Source: Apiospora phragmitis
Taxonomy: Eukaryota > Ascomycota > Sordariomycetes > Amphisphaeriales > Apiosporaceae
Assembly: GCA_038363925.1 (NCBI GenBank)
Contig: JAQQWL010000005.1
Coordinates: 3,658,001-3,722,000 of the forward strand
DNA length: 64,000 nucleotides
Reading direction: 5' to 3'
Shown here: positions 11,901-24,954 of the stretch, piece after piece
Position numbering within the stretch: position 1 is the first letter of the stretch
Layout of the letters: each line of letters opens with the position of its first letter
The notes under the pieces: model-generated
What the model was told of the DNA's origin: nothing
Seen by the model: only the letters and a program-made list of their open reading frames with translations
Database searches by the model: none
Translations under genes and position numbers: made by a program

Positions 11901-14416
11901 GTGACGCCACAAGCGTGTGTCCGATATTGGCGGCTAAAGGCTGGCTTCCCGGGTCACGTACCTTAGGCTAGTTTCAGCTTGGGGGTTGGTGCCAACACCT
12001 GCAGCAGCATCTGCATCCCATATCTGCACACTACACCCATTGCATAGCCAGCATCCAGCAAGGTGCTTGCTTGCTCCTGGCTAGCGATGTTGTCGATTGA
12101 TCCTACATGCACGTTAATAGATGCACCTACCGTACTCCGTATGTAGGTACTCCGTATAGTAAGCCCGTTCGTTTGATTGACCATCCATGACTGATCCCAT
12201 CCTACACTCTGCTTTGATGTTTTCCCCCATCCCCCAAGACCTAGCGCCGCACCCTATCCCGTCCTATCTGTCTATCAGCAGAACCTTGGTGCTGGGATGA
12301 ACGGAGACTGATCCTGATTCTGAGTCTGATTCTTCCCGACTGGATGGATCGGGGATGGGCTGAGCTCGAGCGAGAAACGTCAAACAAACAAGCATATCCC
12401 TTGAAACAGAAAGGATTGGATATCATCTATTTTCTCATCTAATTCTGATCTGACGACACCGACAGACATATGTACTAACAAGCACACGAATGGAGGGGGG
12501 AAAGGGGGACAGAAGTACTGTTAGACATTGATGATATGGCACTTGCCGACATGGCTTCATCAGTAGATGATCGTATCATGACAACCACGTCTTTCATCGG
12601 GCCCGAGTAAAGTTGGAGTCCAGACTTGATAGATTACAAAACCGAACGCGGCGCTGCTGCTAGCCACGTCAGTCAAGCAGGAAAAGCAGCTCGTCAAAAC
12701 AACACAACAATCGACTGATCAATGCTCTCGGATCGCCTTCAAGGGGGGGGGGTGCGGTCGACGACATTTGAGCAAATAAGTTTCCCCCACAACCGACCGA
12801 TCATATCTATCGGCGAACCAAGGAAACGCAGAGGTGGAAACAGATTGTCGACAAGGGGGGTGCGTGGGTGAGTGGTGCCGGGTAAGGGGGGGCTTGCCCA
12901 GGAATACCTTAGAGGAATAGCTGTAGAATGCCTGTCTATAGGAGCGAGAAAGATGGGAAATAAGGAAAAAAAGGGCCGCCAACAAAGTACATTACCACAT
13001 TACCACCCACACTTGAGCCCACTCACACCACACGTGTTACTTGGGGCCATCATTGGCCTATCCTCCCGATTCCCATCAAGGTTTATCACGCCGGCTCTGT
13101 CTGCTGCCCAGATAGCCGTTTCGAAATTTCGTGATGGTCGTCGAGCAGCCGGTATGTAGTACTTTAGGAGGCCAGATCAGAAAGGTGCAAGCAAGCCCGG
13201 GTGGAGGGTCCAATTGTTTCAGGTGGGCCGTGCAATTCAGCCCATTAACCCAGATCCCTGTAGCAAATTGATGAGCAGCCAAATGTGCTGGATTTACTGG
13301 GTTTAGTGGGCTTGGGTGCGCTACTGGAAGCTGATAGACTGAAGTTATTAGGGTCTGTGATGGCCCGTACCTAGTGCCCATGTACCTGTGGCCCCCCGCC
13401 AGCCATGAATGATGCCATGCGATGTTTTCTTCACCCGGAAAAAGTCTATCTGCTGCTGGCGGCAGATAAAAACGAGATTAATCCGATGGCTTCGGTGTCT
13501 AGAAAAGGAGGCAAGCGAGGATAACGTGAGAACCAAAAATAAAATCACGCCACCATAGGGGATAAGCGTGTGCATAAGTAAGGTAAGGAGAGAGTGAGAA
13601 AGCAAATGAAGGAAACAGAGCGAAGAAGAGTGAACGAGCGCGAGAGCGAGTAACAGAGAGGGATACATAGAGAGGGAGAGAGAGGGCGAGAGAGAGAGAG
13701 AGAGATGTGCATCAGGGGTTAGCGGCGGCCCCCCCAGTTGTGTTGTTCCCATGTTTAGATGGGGGGATCCAAAAACCAAAATGGGCGCAGCCGTTTCTTC
13801 CAGGGGAAATTTGCTGCAGCCAGTCAAAGTAGCTCGGGGCGCGGCCGATTCAAGACTGAGGTCACAGCGGGCGGGTCACGCACGTCTGTCGTGGTGCGAT
13901 GGATGCGCGAGGGACACCTTTGGGCGGCCATGGGCGGACGGGGGGAAAACAATATAATCACCTTGCCCCAGGACCATTTTACGCGCGCGAGAGAAAAATC
14001 CGTGGAAATGGGTTGTTGCTTCCCCATCCAGCCATTCGTTCGCTCATTGTGTTTCCTTCCCCTGAGTAAGTAACTGACTTGGAAAACCTACCCGTCCAAC
14101 GACCTCTCGTGTTGACTTTCTTTCCCGTCGTTTGGTGTCTTGGTTGCTCCCCTAAACCCAACCTGCTGCAACTGCACCGTCAATCCATCTCCATCTTTGG
14201 TTTTGGACCTCTCAATAGTCCTCTTTCCCGACTAGCCCTCGATTTGGTCGGCTCACCGTTTCGCTGCCTATCGTGTCCCTCCTTCACACACTCGTTTTCT
14301 CCTTGTATTCGTCGCCCGCTGCTACGTAACGGTAGTAGTAGCCAGCCAAGAGGACCTGATCTGATAGTGCACCATTGAATAATAGAGCGAGAATCGCCGG
14401 TCGGAGTCGGGCCACG
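8970..14416. other. 5.4-kb gene-free region upstream of the zinc-finger gene
   Basis: No gene is supported in this stretch. It holds simple repeats: (CA)n at about 9926-9943, (GA)n at 10085-10097, a GA-rich tract at about 13653-13707, a perfect palindrome ATGTACGTACAT at 10505-10516, and two copies of TACTCCGTA around 12130-12160. Short open frames lack domain signals. The 3' half probably includes the promoter and a long CT-rich 5' leader of the C2H2 gene starting at 14417. Long non-coding RNAs cannot be excluded. Confidence 0.5.
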
Positions 14417-16227
14417 ATGGATCAAATGGACACCTCGGATCCCTCGAGGATATTGGAGCAGGCAAGAAAACATCTGGAGGCGCTGAAGCAGGCCGGCCTG
14501 TCGCGTGAAGCTCTGCTTGCCCTGCTCGAGGAAGACTGCCCGCCACAACAGCAACAAATACAGCAGCAACAGCAGCAGCAGCAGCAGCAGCAGCAACAGC
14601 TATCACCTTCGCCTTCACATCACTCGCCTCAACAGCAACAGCTCTTACAACCTCCGACGCCACAGCCGCAACAGCAACAGCTACAACAGCAGCAACAGCA
14701 GCAACAGCAGCAGCAACAACAACCACAACTACCACACCCGGCTGTCGAAGGTACGGGGCCACAGCCCCAGACCCCAGCAGGTCGCTCTGAAGATGTTGCT
14801 AAGTATGTAGCTCAAGCAGCTCCCACGTTCGCTATTCCAAACTACAATTTCGTTCCCTCGCACCAAATACGATCGTCCATCTCCTCCACTGCCTCGACGA
14901 GCTCGGGCCACGATAGCATATTGTCTAATGCAACTGGCAAAAGCTCCGTTTCGTCCATCGGCGGCCCGTTTGGGCGGGGGCCGCGCCCTCGATCATCACG
15001 GAAGCCCGCTACTGGTGCACTTCATGCGACAAGACATTTAAGCGCAAGTTTGACTGGAAGCGACACGAAGAGGAGTTTCACGAGCGATGGCGGAAATACC
15101 CGTGCCCCAACTGCAACCAGAGCTTCTGGGGTCCTAACACCTTCAACCAGCACCACAAGTCCGCCCATGGCTGCAAGACTTGTCCGCACTCCGATGCTGT
15201 CGTCAAGTACATGATGAAGCGGAGGGCCTGGGGATGCGGATTCTGTGCTGCCATGCACGGTAAGCTCGAGAAGCACTACGAACACGTCGCACAGCACTTC
15301 GAGGCCGGGAACACCAAGAACGACTGGATGCACTCCAACGTCATCTACGGCTTACTGCACCAGCCCCTCGTCCTGGAGGCATGGCGAGAGCTCCTGATCC
15401 GCAAGGAGAGCAAGTTCAACGGCCATCAGCCCTCCTTCAGCTGGGACCTCGACAACACCGGCCGAGCCCAGGGATACGTGGAGAACGAACATCCCGGCCA
15501 CCTGCAGGACTTTTTGGAGTTCTTCGACGGCTCTAAGGAGACGGCGGAGAAGATTGCGCGATGTGCCTGGGGCTACTGTCACATTGTCTTGATGCCTCGG
15601 CCTGCATCGACCCCGAGCGTCATGCAGTCGCTGCCCCCGCCGCCGCCACAGCAGGAATCGTTCCCGTCGTCGCCCACAGACAATGGCGGCAACAACCACA
15701 CACAAGTACTAATCACGAGTCAAAGTCGAGGGCTGAGAAGGGTGGCATCCACATGCTTGAAGCCCATCAGCAGGAGACCCAGCCGGAGGATATCTTCTTC
15801 GTCGGCAGCCACGGCTGAGTTCCACGATCGCACCCCGAGAATGACGCTCACGCCGCCTATGGAGCAGGATCCCAACAACTCATTTAATATGTTTATTTCG
15901 CCACCGCCGGTTCCTTCGCAGCATATGCAGCCGGAACCGATGCAAATAGTCACGTCACGCCCCTTGTCCCTGAACAAGGAGCTCCCACCAGCACCCCTCG
16001 TGCCCTCTCCTATGGATATGGATTTCAACATGAACATGTTTTCTCCCGACGGCAGCGCGCAGATGATGAAGCCGCACGGCATGGCCGAAGATTGGCACAG
16101 CATGTCGAGCTTATCGAGTACACTCATTGAAGATCAGCCGATGACAGACCCGAACATGGGAGGCCAACCGCAACCAGTCTTCCCGGTGAACTGGGAAGAC
16201 CTCAACCATTTTGGGCAACACAGGTAG
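14417..16227 (+). CDS. C2H2 zinc-finger protein with polyglutamine tracts (probable transcription regulator)
   Basis: A probable nuclear DNA-binding regulator. The start at 14417 (context gccacgATGG) is preferred. The N-terminus has a short helical segment (RILEQARKHLEALKQAGLSR) and two long glutamine-rich runs (about residues 45-115). A Ser-rich linker follows. Two fingers come next: YWCTSCDKTFKRKFDWKRHE...FH (C-x2-C-x12-H-x4-H) and YPCPNCNQSFWGPNTFNQHH...H, then a Cys-rich stretch (HGCKTC, WGCGFC) resembling a third degenerate finger. The C-terminus is Pro/Met/Ser-rich. The polyQ half and the finger half are in different frames. The finger frame has a stop at about 14914 and the polyQ frame stops at 15214, so the switch must fall at about 14917-15003. 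The G5 run at 14976..14980 is the likely site of one missing base. Corrected length is about 603 aa. No intron fits. Confidence 0.82.
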
Positions 16228-19200
16228 TAATATTGGGGGGTTGGGAAAGGAAAAAATAACAACGCGCTTCTACTTCTACTTTTTACCGGATGATGAAAAG
16301 GGGCGGCAGCAGCAGAGACAGAAACAGAGAAAGAGGGTTGTATCGATGAGCGATGATCCTTCGAAGTGGGGTGCAACGCAGCACAGAATATACTGCTGCG
16401 ACAATCGCACCCACGTGTATAAATAGAGTGTCTGATTACTTTATATGGGAGTGGGTGTTGATGGAGGATGGAGTGATGGACGGAGGCAGATTGGGGGCCA
16501 GAAACTTGGGAAACTGGGACTGGTAACTTTGGTATATTTCGCCCTTCGTTTTGTGAGCGAAAAGCAATGTAATGTAATGATACCATTGATGATTTGATTG
16601 ATACCAAGCACAATCTATATAATAGCTAAGGTTACTCAGAGCGAGCGAGCAAGCAAGCAGGCAACCAAGCAGGCGAGAGGTGATGATTAGGGGTTGAATG
16701 AAGGCCATATTTCCTTCTTCTTTCTATGAACTCGCACAGCTATACCAAACCATGTGTAAGCCCGATGAAAGTTCTCTCCGCCGTTTCTTACATACCCCTG
16801 AACTGTCATCCATGTATCTATCCTAGCAGATTATGTTTGTTGTTTCGAAACGAGGATCTTTCATCTATGATTGCCAAGATCTATGATGGCCAAGTCGCTT
16901 GCCTCTTTGGATATTGATCATCGACTGTGTTGCCGATCTGTTTCATTGGCATGTGGGGTCTAGTCAAAGCATCCCGTCATTCGAACGGAGGGTGCGGACA
17001 TTTCAGGATGAGCGGGCGAGCATTCTCGGCAGTCTCGCTCTCTCTATCGCTTCGAGGGTGTGGGCATGTATATCCAAGCAGGAAATAGACGACTGCTTAC
17101 ATACTCGTTGGGGGAGAGCTGGCAGTTTGTAAGCAAATCAAGAAAGAAAGTCCAGTTTCTGCATGGGAATGGTGACGGTGATGGGGGGTGTCACCTCCAT
17201 ATGTAACATTATCGGTGCCGGCCCCTCGGGTGTCCGCCCCCAATGGCTCCTCCTGGACGCCCCCCCCCCCCCGTCTGCCCGTGTGTCTGTCTCTCTCCAG
17301 CTCGCCTCGAGTGAAAACCATGTCTCACCCTACCTAACGTTTTAACCTTTTCTTCTTTCTGTTTCTGCATACATACACGTGTACACTCCCAACCCCGACA
17401 CACATCCAACCACACTAGGTTATCTGCCGGCTGCGGCTGCGGCGCTGCTGCTTCAGCGGCTAAGGCTGCATATGGATGGCACATAGACTTGCTGCTGACA
17501 TTTTCGCCTCGTGTTGGTGGGGAGGACATCTTTTTTAGCTCTTGGCTCGCCTTTCCCTCTCTTCTCTCGCGCACCATCCGGAGCCTGATTCTCATCCATC
17601 CATCCGTCTGTCAACGCACTGCAGCTTGCAGCTGCACCTGAAACTGCCCAAGCAATATCACCATAGTGGTATTCCTTGGTGCTCTACTATGCTTCCTCGG
17701 GCCGCGATCTTTTTCTTTCATATGTTTTCTCTTCGCTTCTTTCCGCCCACAAGCGGAATGGATACCGAGGGCAGAGACATGCATGATGCATCACTGGCAG
17801 GAAAGTACCCCCTTGCATACTTAGTATCTACACCTGCCTTGTCTCGCGTGGACTCCACAGGATACATGTGCGCAACAGAGACAAGCTGTGCAAGCGAGAC
17901 ATGCCCATACCCTTGGGTATTGGGGGCCGCAGCCGGCTGAGCTCGCCGAGCTCCGTTGCCCTGCCAAGTAAACAATATCCTCTGGGTGTCTTCATGTCAG
18001 TGAGTGAGTGATGAGGGAGTATCCCAGTCCAGCCTGGTCCAACCCAGTTAGGCTGCAGCTATCTCCATCCCAGTCTCTGTCACTCACTCTTTCTTTTCAG
18101 CTCAGCTCAGGCTATGGCTATGCCCCCTGCAAGCAACATCTGCGTTGCAACAATACAATATCATACTGACGTCAGTCCCAGTCTCTCGCCCTTTTCCCCC
18201 ACGGGCTGTGATCCTTCCGAAATTAGGTTCGTCGAGATGGTTCTGCTCTATCTCGCTTGTTCTCTCTCTCTTGTGTCGTCTCTCGTCAGCACCTGCATGT
18301 GCTTCTTGCTCCTCTCCAGCGTTTTTCAGGTTACACATCCGCCCACATCCGCGCTCACGCACGCGCGCCTACACACTCACACACACAGTCAGAGCATCCT
18401 TCTCTCCATGTGCCCCCCATAGGGCTGTGTGTGACACGGAATCCTTCCAGATTTAGATTCCTGTCATCGCCCGATCCTCGCTTCTGGAGGTTGTCATCCT
18501 CTCCTTTCTCTCGCGCGTCGTCTAAAGCGCCGTGCAGATCGTGCAAGAGTTTGCGCGGTTCCTCGCGCGTCTCATCTTCCCCGCCGACCCTTCATGACTA
18601 CTACTACTACCATCAGCAAGAGCAGCAGCAACAGCAGTAATTGCCAACAAGCGGGCATGACGGTTCGTTCCTTGCTTATTCGTTCTCTGCTGTATGGCTA
18701 GATGGCTGGCTAGTTAGCGCGCGTAGCCGCCCGGTAATCGGTATTTCTTGGCTCTTACTTGCAGAAGCCGTTCAACGGCTTTCCATCTCACCACCATCTT
18801 GCCTCCTGTCAGCTTTTCCTTCTTTCATAGGGGCCTTGCGGCACAGCGGCTGCATATTCCCGTGTCTCCCCCACAAACTTGACGGTCATCAACGCACCAC
18901 CACCACGATTACGGCCGCCATCGTACAAAGGCGACGCGTGGGCAATGCCCCAGCTCGGTAGGCTAGGTGATACTACTCTACAAGTGCGCCAAGCGGCCCC
19001 CAAAACGTGGCACTCTACCGTCAGTGATGAGGCTCCTGGGATAATGACCGATACGAATCGCATGCAATGCCCATGCAAATGCAGGTTGCATGGTGCTGGG
19101 CTGGGAACGAGCTGGCGAATGAGCAACGGTTCCTGCCACATGACAGTTTCGGACCGTTTCTTCCTGGAGCTATAGTTAGTAATAATGAAATGGTGACCAG

Positions 19201-19796
19201 TTTACTGAATAGGGAAGGAGAAGGGGACGAGACGAACTTGGGACATGAAGGTGATGGTGATGATGGTGTTGGAATTACCAAGCTTTGGGGGGAGGACAGA
19301 GGATGTATGTTGTTACGCGTAACACACACACGCCCCCTCTGGAAGGTATGTTTGGGGTTGATGTTGTCAGCTTCGTGCTTGATGTTGTCGTTGGGATGGG
19401 AAAGACATGTGCCTGCTTACATGGGTCCCAGGGGGGTGTTGGCAGGGAGGTATATAACGCCTCTGGATCCTACAGACTTGGCTGGTGATCCGTCCGAACT
19501 TCCTGGATGAATAACCCAGAGATCTTATACATACCAATCTGCTCACAGCTACTACGCCTTCCTACCAGAACCCCTTATTCGTGACGCGCTTCCCGGTTTC
19601 GCGAGTATATCACTACCCCTTTCAGCATTCAGCAGACAACCCAACATTGCGATCCACCGCAAGCATCGCCAAGCAATACCCACTACCTACCACCCTTCCC
19701 TGTCCCGATACTACGTCTACTCTGGCTCAGCGTTTCTACTTCACCTGCTCCCTCATCATCATCACCACCAGCAAAAAGCTCCCTCAGCCAGTCAAG
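16228..19796. other. 3.6-kb region without a supported gene
   Basis: The first few hundred bases are likely the 3' untranslated region of the zinc-finger gene. The rest is pyrimidine-rich, with CA/CT microsatellites near 18360-18400 and short open frames of biased composition (His/Ser/Pro) that do not resemble proteins. A TATA-like TATATAA at 19451..19457 is the only promoter-like element I can point to, about 340 bp before the small gene at 19797. Confidence 0.45.
19451..19457 (+). promoter_or_regulatory. Candidate TATA box for the 66-aa gene
   Basis: TATATAA lies 340 bp upstream of the ATG at 19797. The intervening CT- and CA-rich sequence would be a leader of typical fungal character. This is a motif match only. 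Confidence 0.3.
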
Positions 19797-19997
19797 ATGG
19801 GTCACTCTTCCGGCTCCAAGATGTCTTCCACGTCAGACAAGAAGAAGTCGAAGGACCACAAGTCGAGAGTTAACGACTGGCTCCAAGAAGATCCCCGAGA
19901 GGATCCCTGGAGCTCGGTGAACACCTATTACGGAAAGGACTCGTCTTCGTCGAGTGGCCATGGAGACAAGAAGCACAAGTCTGGCAGCAAGAAGTGA
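19797..19997 (+). CDS. Small hydrophilic Ser/Lys-rich protein, 66 aa
   Basis: A single-exon frame starts in a near-ideal fungal context (gtcaagATGG) and ends with TGA at 19995. The protein begins MGHSSGSKMSSTSDKKKSKD, has a central motif VNDWLQEDPREDPWSSVNTYYG, and ends in a Ser run plus Lys/His-rich tail. There is no signal peptide, membrane segment or Cys. The low-complexity ends flank a more complex core, which suggests a real, possibly conserved, disordered small protein. I do not recognise the family. The same frame is open upstream to 19581 without a good start, so the leader is probably untranslated. Function unknown. Confidence 0.62.
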   Translation: MGHSSGSKMSSTSDKKKSKDHKSRVNDWLQEDPREDPWSSVNTYYGKDSSSSSGHGDKKHKSGSKK

Positions 19998-20348
19998 TTC
20001 ATTCGTCGTCACGGCCTACTACCATACATTTGTCTCATCTCTACAAGCTCTTCATGAGCTCCGCTGGTGCCAGCAGCTCCTCTTCTCTTGGAGCTGCCCC
20101 TAATTGAGAGAGATCGTGACATCTGTCCCGGACGCGGAGGGTTGGGGCGGTGGACCGTCCCTGTCAGAGGGAAGAAGGGGGGGAGCTGAGCGCAAGTTGG
20201 GCATCTACTGCACTAGATGCCATGGGCTTGGAGGCCGAGAGGGAAGGGAAAAGCGTGTACTATGGTGTTCTTTCATTTTCTACTTCTTCTGTGTACGGAC
20301 TGTACGATTATTCCTTCTTTTGTTATCTTATTCTTAGATTTTCGTTTT

Positions 20349-20468
20349 GTATTTTCATTGTATTTTCATTGTATTTTCATTGTATTTTCATTGTATTTTC
20401 ATTGTATTTTCATTGTATTTTCATTGTATTTTCATTGTATTTTCATTGTATTTTCATTGTATTTTCAT
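20349..20468. repeat. 11-bp minisatellite, about 10.9 copies
   Basis: The unit GTATTTTCATT is repeated ten full times plus one partial copy with no visible divergence. It lies about 350 bp after the stop of the 66-aa gene. Because 11 is not a multiple of 3 and the unit has no stop in any plus-strand frame, all three frames read through it with an 11-residue periodicity. That creates artefactual open frames here. Confidence 0.95.
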
Positions 20469-20634
20469 ACGTACTTAGGAATGATGGAACGAGGACAACG
20501 TCAAAACACACCCTTGGCCCCGAATGGAACGGGATTTGCGCCAGAGATAGGATACCCTTTAGAGAGAAGCTTAATCGGACATATATCATATACTTCACAT
20601 GAATTTCGGGAAGCTCTGGTGTCTCCAAGCATTT

Positions 20635-21217
20635 TTAAGGAGTGAATTGGGTGATTTCGTCTTTCTCTCCTTTCCAACGATGTTGGTCACTCTCTTCTCC
20701 AGGAAGAGGCATGATAGGGCCGACGTAGTCGTCTTGCCAATGAGCCTCGACATACCCCGTTTTGTCATCATAACCCCCACGCCCGTTGCCCAAGCGATTC
20801 CAGCTTTGAGAGCTTCTTCAGCTAGAAGGACGTCCTGAGCCCTTCTGCGTTCTTCGGCACCTCGGAGCGCTAGGGATCGAAGAATCTAATCTGTTTAAAG
20901 CAGGTGGGCGCGTAGTCCTCGGCAGAATCGATAATGTCGTCGCCCAGGCTTAGGTCCGTGGGGGAAGACAGGAGGAGCCTAACCAAATCTTGAGACGAGG
21001 TTTCTCGGAATCACCTTACCGCGCCGATCACTCTCGTATGCATCTCGTTTTCGTGGGGTATGGCTTGGTGCTCTCAAGCACACCCTCGCTTGGTCTTTTC
21101 CAAGAAATGCGCAATGTTGCTTGCACCTTCTGCTGTTCTTGACGCTGCGAACCATTCATTCAAGGTGTTTCACACCAGTGGGCACTGCCGTCATATATCA
21201 TAGAAAAACTCGGCCAT
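20635..21217 (-). pseudogene. Possible broken or decayed gene of unknown family
   Basis: On the minus strand three protein-like stretches succeed one another in shifting frames. One of about 45 codons contains LSLGDDIIDSAEDYAP. One of about 45 codons contains AEERRRAQDVLLAEEALKAG. The last, about 45 codons, contains GYVEAHWQDDYVGPIMPLPG and ends with TAA at 20637..20635. An upstream ATG at 21217 is in the first frame but is followed by several stops (TGA, TAG). Stop density there is close to chance, so only the 3' part is moderately convincing. It may be a real gene with indel errors and unrecognised introns, or a relic. I do not recognise the family. Confidence 0.3.
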
Positions 21218-21490
21218 GGTCCGAATCGAACCCAGCGCAATACAGTCTTCAGTCGTCATGGTGGAACAAATTAAATAATAGAGCAAGCCTACTTATCTTT
21301 CCCCAAGTGCTCGAAGGTAGAAGGCAATCCCCAAAGAGATTGCCCCCCTTTCCCTTCCGCTCGTTCCCGGCCTGCCTCCCCAAAAAGTCTTCTCTGGCGT
21401 GGTACGCAGGTAACAGGCAGAGAAGCGAAGGAGGAAAAAAAATATCAGCCATGGGGATAAAAGAACATCGTGAACCACGCTGTCGATGGA

Positions 21491-21583
21491 CTCCTCGACG
21501 GGGAATTGAACCCCGGTCTCGAGCGTTTCATGTCGTTCGCATTGAATGACAAGCTCGCATACTGACCACTATACTATCGGGGA
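21491..21583 (-). tRNA. tRNA-Asp: tRNA-Asp (anticodon GTC) with a 21-nt intron
   Basis: On the minus strand the acceptor arm starts TCCCCGA, followed by TA and a D-arm. The anticodon stem is CGAGC/GCTCG around a TTGTCA loop (anticodon GTC). A roughly 21-nt intron starts directly after position 37. A classic TTCAATT T-loop is closed by CGGGG/CCCCG, and the 3' strand is TCGAGGA with discriminator G. The intron contains GAC, complementary to the anticodon, as expected for a bulge-helix-bulge splice site. One acceptor pair is mismatched (position 4 C opposite A). This may be a sequence error or a mildly decayed copy. Confidence 0.85.
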
Positions 21584-22236
21584 CTTATAGCGGAAGCCAT
21601 ACCGAGTTGAATGAGCCAGCCGTTATTTGCCATTAGATCATACATAACGCCTTCCACGATCTAATCTACGGCGCCTGATTAGGTTTTCAACCCCACGACA
21701 ACTCCACCTTTGCTCCACATGCAGCAGCCATGGGCTCCAACGGACGGGCTGTCCTTGTACGGTTACTGGCAGTATTAGGCGCCGTCACGGGTACCTACAG
21801 TAAATCTACAGCCATATATCATGGCGATGATATCGACGGGCCAGCTGCCGCCACCTTAGTGATTGCCCGGGATCATAGCCTTAGCTGGCTGTCGTTCGTT
21901 TGTTATTCTTGGAGACGGGCCGAATGGCGCCCTTACACGTCCACTGCGTCGAAGGCAGCGGAAACTTGGACGCTAGCTGGCCTCGGGCGGAATAGATTAT
22001 GCCAAAGATGATCGCTTTCAATGGGCAATATGCGATTGGGAGCCTAATATACCTATATAATGGCCGATGAGATACGGATGCCTGAGTCAGCAGCTCCCTG
22101 AGGTCGTGATTCAGTGCAGTTGCCATGGCTCATTCATCTAGGCCTCGAAGCACCTAATTCCTAAGAGTACAGCTTGGTTGGTCGCTGAGGATACATGGGC
22201 TTCCGGGTGGTAATCTATTACTTTGCCTTTGGGTTG

Positions 22237-22243
22237 TATATAA
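22237..22243 (+). promoter_or_regulatory. TATA-like box before the 2EXR pseudogene
   Basis: TATATAA lies 94-100 bp upstream of the ATG at 22337, a plausible core promoter distance. This suggests the locus was once expressed. Confidence 0.4.
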
Positions 22244-22336
22244 CTTGCACCAACACGGCCAAGTTTGGTCTTTCAGTATCTTGGCTGGGTTAGCCGCGCA
22301 TCATCAACCAACCCAGACTCAACTCTGAAAGCAATC

Positions 22337-23124
22337 ATGTCTCAGCTAGTTCAGTTTCACCTCTTCTGCAAGCTTCCCACCGAGCTACAAAATCTGATCT
22401 GGGACAAATACGACAACGAGGTCGACCCAATCATCTGGCACGAATTCTTCTACTCCGGCCCCTACATTTGCCTCACCTGCCCCAAACCTCCCTACAAGTC
22501 CGACAAAATTCCGCCCGACGGCCTAAAAGGCTTCCAGAGCTATCGCGTGCGCCGTTTTGAGGACGGGAGCCGCACCTACATCGAGCACGAGAAGAAGAAC
22601 CTGTCGACCGCGCTGTCGCCCTCGGCCGGAGTCAACCTGCCGCTGCACCCGCGCGTGCGCATGGACGCCCGCGGCGGCGAGGGCGACCGCCGGGACCCGC
22701 GTACTTTCGCGCGCGGCCGGACCTGGACGTCTTCTACTTTACCGTATCCGGCAAGCATCTCAACTTGCTGGGTTTCCTGTCCCCACGCGCTGCGGGCTAG
22801 GATCCCAGGCCTCTCGACGACGACCACTGGTTCTTCACGATCCGCAAGTTAGCGATCCACGTCTCCAACAGTATATGCCCATCCTATAGAGTGGGAAATT
22901 TTGATAAAGATACGGTCAGGCGGCATAAGGGGCTCGCGGCCATTTACATCGTTAGAGGTGTTACTAATCTCCCAGAATGACGATCTCTTTTGGGTAAGGA
23001 GACGATGGACGGATTCATTTACGATGAAGCCTTTGGTTTTCCCTCGTCTAGTATGCTGGACTCCCTCCGGCAGATCTTCAAGGACCATGCCGTAGAGCCT
23101 ATTGTTCGCGTGGTGGTTGAATGA
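22337..23124 (+). pseudogene. 2EXR-domain (F-box-like) protein pseudogene
   Basis: The N-terminus reads FHLFCKLPTELQNLIWDKY, the 2EXR signature (F..F..LP.EL...IW) of a large family of fungal proteins of unknown role. The frame from ATG 22337 is good to about residue 115. It then continues one base out of phase from about 22702 with clearly related sequence (YFRARPDLDVFYFTVSGKHL, later DDDHWFFTIRKLAIHVSNSI). In that second frame there is an in-frame TAG at 22798..22800 and a TGA at 22978..22980. Coherent protein sequence resumes after each, up to a final TGA at 23122..23124. Three separate lesions make this a pseudogene rather than a single base error. Both stops could come from C-to-T changes (CAG to TAG, CGA to TGA). 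The segment expected before YFR is also compressed. Confidence 0.8.

Positions 23125-24954
<1,830 letters not shown>

Noticed and set aside
14322..14762. Minus-strand Ala/Val-rich and plus-strand Asn/Ser-rich frames over the CAG/CAA tract
   Set aside because: They are alternative readings of the glutamine repeat.
14917..15003. An intron joining the polyQ and zinc-finger halves
   Set aside because: The available GT and AG pairs are too short or give the wrong phase, so a missing base is simpler.
18257..18640. 127-codon frame ending in a Gln run
   Set aside because: Simple-sequence CA/CT and CAG DNA; no complex protein-like segment.
20150..20645. Plus-strand frames with a Phe/Ile/His-rich repeat
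   Set aside because: They are produced by the stop-free 11-bp minisatellite.
21200..21260. Second tRNA-like T-arm (GGGTTCGATTC on the minus strand)
   Set aside because: No matching acceptor, D-arm or anticodon stem could be folded.
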